Shown here: positions 44,347 through 51,745 of the stretch, one piece after another | Layout of the letters: every line of letters begins with the position of its first letter | Numbering within the stretch: position 1 is the first letter of the stretch | Assembly: GCF_020179605.1 (NCBI RefSeq) | Contig: NZ_JAINZO010000002.1 | Span: 434,001 to 498,000 of the forward strand | Source: Geomonas agri | GTDB lineage: Bacteria; Desulfobacterota; Desulfuromonadia; Geobacterales; Geobacteraceae | DNA: 64,000 nucleotides | Reading direction: 5' to 3' | The notes under the pieces: model-generated | Databases searched by the model: none | The model's input: only the letters and a program-made list of their open reading frames with translations | Told to the model about the DNA's origin: nothing | Program-made: the position numbers and the translations under genes

Positions 44347-45989
44347 CAGGTCAACGACGCTGAGTTTCCGTAGAACTTGTCCTTGCAGGAGGGGCAGATG
44401 CCGTGGCTGAACATGGCGTCCGTATGCAAGCTTATATAGGTTTCCAGCTGTTGCCAGCTTTCCTTGTCGTTGCGAATGTTCTTGCAATGCATGCAGATAG
44501 GGATGATCCCTTCGAGGTGCTTGACCTTTGCCATGCTCTCTTCCAGCTCCGTCACCTTGTCGGAGAGCCTCATTTGCGCGAGCTTCCTGTCGCTTACGTC
44601 GTGGTTGCAGGCGCGCCGCCCGAGACTCCTTCCATCGCCTGACGACACCCTCCGGCAGCTGTGGGAAATCCAGCGCTCGGTGCCGTCCTTGCGTACGATG
44701 CGCAGGTCGATCGGTTTCGGGCTCCCGTCCCCGGACACGTGCTGCACTTGGTCTTCGTAAGCGGCGACGTCGTCTGGGTGCAGGATCCTCGTCAGCAGTT
44801 CCGGGTCCCGGTAGAACTCCTCCGCGGAGTAGCCGCTCACATCCTCGCATGCAGGGGAGATGTACCTGAGCGCCCCGTCTGGCGCCTGCCAGAACTCCCA
44901 GTGCGAGGTGAAATCCGCCACGGTCCGGTAGCGGAGTTCGCTCTCCTGCAGCTTCCGGTTGGCGACGATCAGGCGCACCCCGAGAAAGGCTATCATGAGC
45001 CCGCCGATGGAGAGGGCCGCCATCTCCTTGCCGTAACGGGCCCAGACATCCCGGAAGGTGAAGTAAGGGGAGTTCTCAAACGGCGGCATGCGGAGCTCTC
45101 TCAAGAGCTCCTCCACCGGAGCGTAGTCCGCCGGAACCGCGAAGCCATGCAGTCCGTTGGGCCTATTCTCATGCTTCATGGCAAGAAGCGCAGCGGCCAC
45201 CTGGCGCGCCGTATCCTGGTCCGCTTGGGGGAGCGCCACGAATGGCCACTGCGGATAGAGCGGCGTGGAGGTGATGACCGGGTAGCCGGGAAGGGTTTTC
45301 CGGTCCAGTATTTTGAGCCGGGAGAGGTCGACTTTTTTCTCCGCCGCCATTTCCTCCAAGACACCGGTCCTGACCATGCCCACGTCGGCGCGGCCGTCGA
45401 CGACCGCAGCCACCGCCGAATCGTGCGGCATTCCAGTAACCATAAGCTTCCCATCCTCAGGAAGGCGGATCCCGTTCTTGGCTAGCTCGTACGCCTGGGC
45501 CTGGTACCCACCGAGCGACCCGGTTCCGACGACGGCGATGCGCTTCCCCTTGACGTCGGTGATGTTCCTGATATCGGCCCGGTCGGCCATGGCGAAGATG
45601 ACCCCGCCGAACGAGTGAATTTCCGTCTCCCCTTCGTCCTCTATCATGGTCGCCAGGACACCGGACATGCCGTTCGCGTGCCTGAGCTGCACGTAATGTC
45701 CCGGGTTGGTGAGGACAAAATCGAGCCTGTGAGCGGCCAGTTCGGCTTCCAATTCGGTGTAGGAATATACGTCGAGGCGCACCTCGCGGTTGGGCAAGGC
45801 TTCTTGCAAGTACCGCGCGAGGGGTTGGAATCGGGCTGCCGTCTCAGGTTTTGGTCTGTGTGCCAGAACACCGATTCTTATGGTCGGTTCGGCTGCGGAC
45901 GATATGGAGACGGGTACAAAACTGAAGGATACGAGAAAAAGCAGGAACAGCACGAGTTTTCTCAGTGTGGGATGTTGCCTTATAAGCAT
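44343..45989 (-). CDS. PhnD-type binding domain/PAS protein without kinase domain
   Basis: A 548-residue protein from ATG 45989 (GGAGCGC upstream; 46004 in frame is possible). Signal/membrane start (LRKLVLFLLFLVSFSFVPVS), then a phosphonate/phosphate-type solute-binding domain (~35-300): IRIGVLAHRPKPETAARFQP, DFVLTNPGHYVQLRHANGMS, GKRIAVVGTGSLGGYQAQAY, ADVGMVRTGVLEEMA. A membrane helix follows at ~320-340 (MAALSIGGLMIAFLGVRLIV), a PAS/PAC domain (~365-470) and a short Cys domain (GIIPICMHCKNIRNDKESWQ then FSHGICPSC). Kinase, cyclase or MCP output is missing. The CxxC..CxxC end occurs in other PAS proteins. It may be a receptor whose partner acts in trans. Confidence 0.87.
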   Translation of the reverse strand: MLIRQHPTLRKLVLFLLFLVSFSFVPVSISSAAEPTIRIGVLAHRPKPETAARFQPLARYLQEALPNREVRLDVYSYTELEAELAAHRLDFVLTNPGHYVQLRHANGMSGVLATMIEDEGETEIHSFGGVIFAMADRADIRNITDVKGKRIAVVGTGSLGGYQAQAYELAKNGIRLPEDGKLMVTGMPHDSAVAAVVDGRADVGMVRTGVLEEMAAEKKVDLSRLKILDRKTLPGYPVITSTPLYPQWPFVALPQADQDTARQVAAALLAMKHENRPNGLHGFAVPADYAPVEELLRELRMPPFENSPYFTFRDVWARYGKEMAALSIGGLMIAFLGVRLIVANRKLQESELRYRTVADFTSHWEFWQAPDGALRYISPACEDVSGYSAEEFYRDPELLTRILHPDDVAAYEDQVQHVSGDGSPKPIDLRIVRKDGTERWISHSCRRVSSGDGRSLGRRACNHDVSDRKLAQMRLSDKVTELEESMAKVKHLEGIIPICMHCKNIRNDKESWQQLETYISLHTDAMFSHGICPSCKDKFYGNSASLTC

Positions 45990-46096
45990 GCGCGCTCCGA
46001 ACAATCAATGGCTGCATCAAGATTAACTTGATTTTTTGAAATTAAAAGAGCACGCGAAAAATCTATATGCCGACCTTATGCGAGCAGCTCCGGCTC

Positions 46097-46648
46097 TTAC
46101 TTGCCGAGCATCCCCTTTTTCAGACTCGCGTCCGCCGGATGTTCGCCCACATAGATGGCGAGGATGGCGGTGGCGAGGGGACGGGACACCAAGGTGCCGA
46201 GGTGTTTGCCGTTGAGCTTTCCGGTCACGGTGCCGTCGCCGCCGAGAAAGAGATCGACCTGGTCGCCGCGTTTGAAGTCATCGGTGATAAGAGACAGGAA
46301 CTTTTTCACCTCCGCCGAATCGGCAAGTTCAGGCGTGTTGTTGCGAAAGCCCTCCTGGAACGCCTCAATGATCTTTTCCTTCTCCACTTTCGCAATCACG
46401 AAATTCATCCTGATCAACTTGTCCCCGGTGTCGCGCAGCGCCTCCGATCCGCTGGTCAGGCGTTTCGCAGAGTAGAGCGAGCCCACGTAGACCTTGAAGA
46501 AGAATTTTTTCCTGATGCCGCTGCCGTTCAGCTGCAGCGTTTCGGAGTTCACCGCCACCTGCGGTTCGATCTTCACCCCCTCGATATCCTTCGCCGCCGC
46601 CGTACCGGCAACAACCAGCACCAAGATCAACACCAGTAGCACTCTCAT
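46097..46648 (-). CDS. chalcone isomerase-like exported protein
   Basis: A 183-residue protein; GAGAGGAGGTGG precedes ATG 46648. Signal peptide ~1-19 (LLVLILVLVVAGTAAA). The mature part carries the bacterial chalcone-isomerase-fold signs: LQLNGSGIRKKFFFKVYVGS (~38-57), DKLIRMNFVIAKVEKEKIIE, LADSAEVKKFLSLITDDFKR and LATAILAIYVGEHPADASLK (~157-176). These periplasmic proteins lack flavonoid substrates in bacteria; a fatty-acid-binding or structural role is considered. Downstream is the PhnD-PAS gene, same strand, ~110 bp away. Confidence 0.88.
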   Translation of the reverse strand: MRVLLVLILVLVVAGTAAAKDIEGVKIEPQVAVNSETLQLNGSGIRKKFFFKVYVGSLYSAKRLTSGSEALRDTGDKLIRMNFVIAKVEKEKIIEAFQEGFRNNTPELADSAEVKKFLSLITDDFKRGDQVDLFLGGDGTVTGKLNGKHLGTLVSRPLATAILAIYVGEHPADASLKKGMLGK

Positions 46649-46731
46649 ACCTTGCCACCTCCTCTCATCACCCCTTGGGGGACGTTGTCTACGGCTTTCC
46701 GGTCGGGGGAGTTGCCGCCATGGATTCCGGC

Positions 46732-46941
46732 CTACAAGCTGTCGCAGACCACTACAAAATCAGTTACGAGCAGCAAGACCCAGGCGAGGCATGCCGTATT
46801 GGTCTTGATGAGTAAAGTTGATAAACGGTGAAGGAAAGAGTGGCGGTCCTTGTCATCGAGTAAGATGTCACGCTTCTCGATAACGCAGACCATGACGTGC
46901 TGCAGGACACCGACGGCATCAAGGCGGGCAAGTCTTGGCAT
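46732..46941 (-). pseudogene. truncated REP-associated (IS200-like) transposase remnant 1
   Basis: The first ~55 codons (MPRLARLDAVGVLQHVMVCV, DILLDDKDRHSFLHRL) match the N-terminus of RAYT/TnpA_REP transposases, then similarity stops before the catalytic HxH motif. The rest of the gene is gone. The 34 bp just upstream (46966-46999) are identical to the flank of remnant 2. Lies in the 356-bp gap 46649-47004, which otherwise holds nothing. Confidence 0.75.
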
Positions 46942-46965
46942 GCAAAAACATTAGCAGCAGCCAAC

Positions 46966-46999
46966 CAAATGTCAAAATCTCAGCAACGTCCCCCTATGG
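46966..46999. repeat. 34-bp flank shared by two transposase remnants (copy 1)
   Basis: Begins CAAATGTCAAAATCTCAGCA and is identical to 48469-48502. In both places it lies just upstream of a RAYT start, so it is the conserved end of the element. Confidence 0.8.
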
Positions 47000-47004
47000 C
47001 TTTT

Positions 47005-47967
47005 TCAGGGAGAAACAGCGAGGCGAAAACCAGTGTCATAAGTTCGGTATAGCGGAAGGCTCCTGAACCGATTTGTCGTTCTTAAGTAGTACGGCTTCGA
47101 TGCCCACGAGCCGCCTCGCAAAGTGTGTTTCTCGCCGGCCACCGGGCCTTTTGGATTTACCCGCACGTTTTGCTTATAGTATCCGTGCTCGTAGTAGTCG
47201 GACAGCCACTGCCACACGTTGCCGGTCATGTCGTATAAACCAAGGCCATTGGGCTGGTGGCTTCCGACTGGGGACGTATTCTGGTAATGATCGTTTTGTG
47301 TCGCACTTTTCCACGGCATGTCGCAGTTGCTATCACAAAAGTTTGCGTACAAATGAAGTGCCTTTTCGTCTGAAAACCCTCCAAATCTTTCAGCCTTGCC
47401 TCCACTCCGTGCCGCATATTCCCACTCGGCCTCGGTGGGAAGCCGGTAGTGTCTACCACTTGCTTTTTCCAGCCAAGTGATGAAGGCAGTGGCGTCGTTC
47501 CACGACACGCAAACCACCGGATGACTTTCGTCCTGGCTGAAGCCGGGAGATCCCCAATTCCTGCCGGCATCGTACGCCCACCTCTGCCCGGACCAGAACC
47601 CACAACCGCCCCCCTTTTCGGCTTCAGTCTGGTACCCAGTTGCCCGAACAAAGCGACGATAGTCCCCCAAAGTCACGTCATACTGCGCAAGGTAAAAATC
47701 ATCCACGCACACTTCATGGTCCGGTTTTTCGTCCCGGTTTCCTTCTCCAAGGATGTCCCCCATCCGATAGCAACCACCATTGACCTTTGTGAAATGAATT
47801 CCCAAGGTCGGATCAGTTATCCCCTCAGCAGTTGTCTTGCCTCGGGCCAGGGTGCGGGACGCCAACGCTGTGCTTTCCGGTGCACCGACTGGCTCGGCGC
47901 TACTTTTCTCTATTCCGACTGCCGGAATTAATATAAGCAACATAAAAAGGGTTAGTCCCGGAGACAT
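47005..47967 (-). CDS. formylglycine-generating enzyme (SUMF1) family protein
   Basis: A 320-residue protein from ATG 47967 (AAAGGAATCGACC upstream). The frame extends to 48060, but that part belongs to the end of transposase remnant 2. N-terminal hydrophobic segment (MSPGLTLFMLLILIPAVGIE) suggests export. SUMF1 domain ~70-318: FTKVNGGCYRMGDILGEGNR, HEVCVDDFYLAQYDVTLGDY, HPVVCVSWNDATAFITWLEK, YRLPTEAEWEYAARSGG, LGLYDMTGNVWQWLSDYY and HTLRGGSWASKPYYLRTTNR. These folds also serve as sugar- or effector-binding domains outside sulfatase activation. No sulfatase gene is near. The two Cys used by true FGE are not clearly conserved. Confidence 0.85.
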   Translation of the reverse strand: MSPGLTLFMLLILIPAVGIEKSSAEPVGAPESTALASRTLARGKTTAEGITDPTLGIHFTKVNGGCYRMGDILGEGNRDEKPDHEVCVDDFYLAQYDVTLGDYRRFVRATGYQTEAEKGGGCGFWSGQRWAYDAGRNWGSPGFSQDESHPVVCVSWNDATAFITWLEKASGRHYRLPTEAEWEYAARSGGKAERFGGFSDEKALHLYANFCDSNCDMPWKSATQNDHYQNTSPVGSHQPNGLGLYDMTGNVWQWLSDYYEHGYYKQNVRVNPKGPVAGEKHTLRGGSWASKPYYLRTTNRFRSLPLYRTYDTGFRLAVSP

Positions 47968-48034
47968 GGTCGATTCCTTTGCTGTACCTAAGCAGGCAGA
48001 CGGCGCACTTGGAAGACGGGCGCTCTGCTTCAGA

Positions 48035-48444
48035 TTAATATGCATGTGCATCCGATGCAAGGCGCGCCCTGACAGGATTGAGGTGAATGTAGCCTACCTG
48101 TTCCAAAAAAGTAAGGCTCTACCTCGCAGGCGATGGACTTGTAACGATTTTGAAAGAGATGGCCGGCGCGTTAAGCTTTTGATTGAATGTCACCGCGTAC
48201 CCGGTGAGTAGGCGGCGCATGAAGGAGGATAATTTGGACTTTTCCGGTCTCACAGAAGATGGAAGTGGTTGGTCATCAGCGCCCAGGCGAAGCACGAGGT
48301 ACCCGTCTTCACCTGCAGCGTTGATAGACGATCAAGGAAAGAGTAACGGTCCTTGTCATCGAGGAAGATGTCGGACTTCTCGATTCCGCGGACCATCACG
48401 TGCTGCAGCAAACCAACCGCATCAAGTCTAGCGAACCTTGGCAT
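48035..48444 (-). pseudogene. decayed REP-associated transposase (remnant 2)
   Basis: Pieces of one RAYT gene in changing frames: N-terminus MPRFARLDAVGLLQHVMVRG through ALMTNHFHLL with the HxH catalytic pair (to 48250), then a stop; then MRRLLTGYAVTFNQKL; then AGHLFQNRYKSIACEVEPY in another frame; finally YIHLNPVRARLASDAHAY with a stop at 48035. At least two frame breaks and a stop make it nonfunctional. Its C-terminal end runs into the 5' leader of the SUMF1 gene. Confidence 0.8.
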
Positions 48445-48468
48445 GCGAAAATATTCGCTGCAACCAAT

Positions 48469-48502
48469 CAAATGTCAAAATCTCAGCAACGTCCCCCTAT
48501 GG
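48469..48502. repeat. 34-bp flank shared by two transposase remnants (copy 2)
   Basis: Identical to 46966-46999, in the same orientation and the same position relative to a RAYT start. Confidence 0.8.
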
Positions 48503-48531
48503 TACAGACTCCCTTGTTTTTGGGGTTGGAA

Positions 48532-49560
48532 TCAGAGTTCGGGGAGCGAAGGATTAAAATATCGGGCAACATCGTTATTCCACACAAAAAAAGCTGACAC
48601 AATGTCCCCCATCACTGCGGGGTCGACCGGGAAATCAGTCCGAAACACCTTAACTCGTTGACCACTTTTACCTGCATTCCGGACATGCAGAGTTGTGCGG
48701 TGATCGAGCTCCTCACTAGTATAGGCGCGAATTGCTCCATCAAGATGAGTGAGACAGTTCGTTTGCTTGTCAAAAACGGCGTGAAGATACCTGGCCCCGC
48801 GGATATCTACCTCTGAGAGGGGAGGCAGTTCTTCACAGATAAAATCAACCTCGTTGGCATGCGGAATCCAGGCATAATCCGTGAAAAGGCTCTTTCGGCT
48901 AAGAGGCCCCGCCATCCATCGCCCGTGCTCAGGCTCCCTCAGGGCTCGTATCCGATCCCAATCAAGCGGCCTCCCATAGACATCCATCCTGTAAATATGT
49001 CCAGCCAACTCAGCCTCCGGCCCATGGAGCAGAGGATCCAGTCTGACACTAACAGTATTGCCGAGAGCGTGTCGCTGAATGTTTTGCAAAAGCCAGTAAT
49101 TTGAATTGGTTGATGGTACTGCCGGCAAAACGAAGAAAGCGTGGCCACTGAGACATAATGCATCTCCATCAATTTTAAATGCCGAGAGCGGAATAAGGCC
49201 CTCTGCATCAACAGCTATATCTCGGAGTACGGGGTGGTCATAAGGCTGGGAGCGACTTCCATCACAAGCAGTGATTTCTGTTAGCCTTCTCTGTTGAAGT
49301 TCCTTCTCAATGGCTTGACTCACTAAATAGAGTTTCGTCTTAAGTGCATAATCGCTGCTGCGAAACATTATAACGCTTTTCGCATTCGTGTCTTGATCAA
49401 GGTCAGCAATTGCAGCATCCGGTATTCCCTTAAGAGCGGCGTCCAACGCCGACCTCACTTGAGCGTCCCCAGAAGTTAGTAGATCCTCTATTATCCAGTG
49501 AGGTGGATCGTAAGATCGAGCGAAAACTTCTAAAATCTCAGGATTTAGAATAGACATCAT
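48532..49560 (-). CDS. hypothetical protein
   Basis: A 342-residue protein, start at ATG 49560 (MMSILNPEILEVFARSYDPP). I do not recognise it. It is soluble, with Trp and Asp rich blocks: YDPPHWIIEDLLTSGDAQV at ~17-35, FRSSDYALKTKLYLVSQAIE, HAFFVLPAVPSTNSNYWLLQ, WAGPL-like RWMAGPLSRKSLFTDYAWIP and TDFPVDPAVMGDIVSAFFVW near the end. No signal peptide or known catalytic motif. It sits between two transposase remnants, and its base composition is lower in GC than the core genes, so it was probably acquired. Confidence 0.7.
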   Translation of the reverse strand: MMSILNPEILEVFARSYDPPHWIIEDLLTSGDAQVRSALDAALKGIPDAAIADLDQDTNAKSVIMFRSSDYALKTKLYLVSQAIEKELQQRRLTEITACDGSRSQPYDHPVLRDIAVDAEGLIPLSAFKIDGDALCLSGHAFFVLPAVPSTNSNYWLLQNIQRHALGNTVSVRLDPLLHGPEAELAGHIYRMDVYGRPLDWDRIRALREPEHGRWMAGPLSRKSLFTDYAWIPHANEVDFICEELPPLSEVDIRGARYLHAVFDKQTNCLTHLDGAIRAYTSEELDHRTTLHVRNAGKSGQRVKVFRTDFPVDPAVMGDIVSAFFVWNNDVARYFNPSLPEL

Positions 49561-49784
49561 GTTTGCCTCGCTGGTTCGCGGACACACCACCTCCCTCAGT
49601 TTTCAAATGTGGAAACAGGAGTGCACCATTTCCCGATGCAGGGTAGGTTGCCCCATACATACCTAGATTCGATTCACCGACCCCTGCAATTGAGACCAAA
49701 CTATTGGGCGACGTCAGGCGGACCTAGTGAGTTCATGGTATTGTGGTGACTTCAGCAGCTCAACGACGTCCATACCATACACCA

Positions 49785-50197
49785 TCACTGTTGCGCGTCC
49801 ATCCCATACATCACGCAGTTGCTGCCAAAGTAGGCCAAGATGGGTTCCGTCCGCAACCACGGTAGGATCTCTTTGCAAGCATAAGCACGATGGCTGCTCC
49901 ACGGATAGGAGGTGGGGTCCTTTACGAGATTGGCTCGTATTGGATTAAGGTGAATGTACGACGTCAAAGGAAGTATTCGTCAGCGTCGACGAGGATCGTC
50001 CTGTACCGTCCTTGGAAGAGGTGCCCGACTCTGCTTATTTGCGAGTTTATCCAGCGGGTGTACCTAAAGGCGAGGTTCTGGATGATCCTTGATAGGTACC
50101 GGCCCACCTCATCGTAGAAAATGTCCTGCCGGTCATTGCCGCGCAGGATGACTTGATAGTGAGCACCTGGAAAATGTATCCTCTGTCGGCGAGCCAT
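49785..50197 (-). pseudogene. decayed REP-associated transposase (remnant 3)
   Basis: MARRQRIHFPGAHYQVILRG begins a RAYT gene, but after DEVGRY the sequence jumps to LSRIIQNLAFRYTRWIN. An internal deletion has removed the catalytic HxH segment. After DADEYFL the frame changes to SYIHLNPIRANLVKDPTSYP and WSSHRAY. Upstream lies the usual CTTGCAAAGTTGCAAAGTTG-type flank near 50215-50240. A different subfamily from remnants 1 and 2. 49561-49784 holds no other supportable gene. Confidence 0.8.
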
Positions 50198-50298
50198 TAG
50201 ACAAAGCTAGTTCAACTTTGCAACTTTGCAAGCCTGACCCCAGATCCCCTTAATGAACTGCAAAAGTAACCTACGTCCCACTGATTCCTGTAATGGCA

Positions 50299-51630
50299 CT
50301 AAAGAAACGTCAATGAAAACGGTAGATCCGTGATAAAAGACAAAAATCCTTGTAGTTCCATATCATTATTGAACTTCTGCCCCCTCAACACATCTACATT
50401 AGTATATACAAGGGAATTCACAGCATCATAGCCCTGTATTTCTTTTACTGTAACGACTTCGGAATTCCTTACAGCAAAAATATTGAGATGACAGACTCCT
50501 GCTGCTCTGAGTTCGTTATGGAACACCTTATACTTGTTTTGTTCAGTACGGGATTCAACGAAATTAAAGTGTAAAGCAGCGTCTCTCCACGCAGTCTCTA
50601 ATGCTTGGCTTTCAATAGGATACAAATGTTGTTTAAGCTGTAATCTATCCCATCGAGATTGATATTCGTTGGTGTAGTGAGACATCTGGAGGAACAGATG
50701 ATCAGCCGCTACTTTCCCAGCCTCCTCTATACTTGATTCATCAATCTTCGAACCCAGGTATTCGTTAGCCGCCCGCATGAAGTCAGCAGAATTGTACATC
50801 TGAAACAAAGTCACTGATGTTTGTCGATATACCTCATCTACGAGTTCGGGCCTTGGCCCTATTATTTTTTCACCTTGAGCATCAACCTTTTGCCACCAAT
50901 CCTCTTTTGCATCATCGGTTACAAAAATAAGCCTGTTCCATTCTTTTTCTTTCGCTTCCACCAGTAACTGTTTCCAGAGAAGCAAATCGCCAAACTTCCT
51001 CTCAAATCGCAGGCCGGCGTAAAAATACTCTGCCCCATCCGAATCCGCGTCCTTTGATCGGTCCATAAACCCTGGGGGAATTTTGTTGTTATAACGGTGC
51101 TCACCGTCTTTGTATAATTCATCTAAATAGGACTGATCTGGAACCCGCCCAACCCTGCCTTCAAAGATTTCATCGAGTACATCCCTAATATCATCAGAAG
51201 ATCGGACTCCTGGTTGTTCTTGCTCATGTTTTTGAAGCTCAATTCGTAGCTTTTCACCTATTGTTTCTAACGTCTTTATGTGCTTTTCCAGCTTTATAGT
51301 TGGGTGACGCTTTGTGATCTCTATATCAGATAATTTTTTCGATAATCCATTAAAACATGAGTCAATTGCATTATACGCTCGGAAAAAGATACCTTTCCTA
51401 TCCGCAAGAAGTCTAAGTCTGTTCCTTTGGAATTCCAACGCTACCTGATGAGGGATCCATGTTCGTTCAGCAATGGACCTCAAAAGGTGCAGAAAGTCAT
51501 TTTTAGCTGATTTGTCGTAGTTGTACAGATTCAACAAAACGTTCGCATCAAAAACAAAACGACAGTCCTTCCAGATGTCATTAAGTTCATTCTTGGAAGG
51601 CTGATAATATCCCGGGACCGCGTTTCTCAC
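50299..51630 (-). CDS. PIN-like (PIN_8-type) domain nuclease, probable defence protein
   Basis: A 443-residue protein with GTG start at 51630 (AGAGGTAATC upstream). Residues ~20-250 are a large PIN-like domain: CRFVFDANVLLNLYNYDKSA with the first catalytic Asp at 28, TWIPHQVALEFQRNRLRLLA with a Glu at ~66, a long helical insertion, and LIFVTDDAKEDWWQK with acidic residues at ~237. These acids form the metal-dependent RNase/DNase site in PIN proteins. The C-terminal ~150 residues are of unknown type. PIN_8 proteins are common in defence islands. The gene is clearly AT-richer than the core genes and lies 115 bp downstream of the DUF262-AlbA gene on the same strand. Confidence 0.82.
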   Translation of the reverse strand: MRNAVPGYYQPSKNELNDIWKDCRFVFDANVLLNLYNYDKSAKNDFLHLLRSIAERTWIPHQVALEFQRNRLRLLADRKGIFFRAYNAIDSCFNGLSKKLSDIEITKRHPTIKLEKHIKTLETIGEKLRIELQKHEQEQPGVRSSDDIRDVLDEIFEGRVGRVPDQSYLDELYKDGEHRYNNKIPPGFMDRSKDADSDGAEYFYAGLRFERKFGDLLLWKQLLVEAKEKEWNRLIFVTDDAKEDWWQKVDAQGEKIIGPRPELVDEVYRQTSVTLFQMYNSADFMRAANEYLGSKIDESSIEEAGKVAADHLFLQMSHYTNEYQSRWDRLQLKQHLYPIESQALETAWRDAALHFNFVESRTEQNKYKVFHNELRAAGVCHLNIFAVRNSEVVTVKEIQGYDAVNSLVYTNVDVLRGQKFNNDMELQGFLSFITDLPFSLTFL

Positions 51631-51745
51631 GATTACCTCTACGCTAAAATTGAACTCGCCGCTTATCTTAAATTGTCACATGGTGGGAACCACTCCCTCC
51701 ATAGAACAGCTGCATTGATGCCACTACCAGAGCCCGCCGCCTTTC

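Noticed and set aside
49714-49902. 62-codon minus-strand frame near transposase remnant 3
   Set aside because: Overlaps the remnant in another frame and shows no independent similarity.
46649-50298. Intact insertion sequence
   Set aside because: All three transposase genes are truncated, frame-broken or lack catalytic residues; no complete element ends were found.
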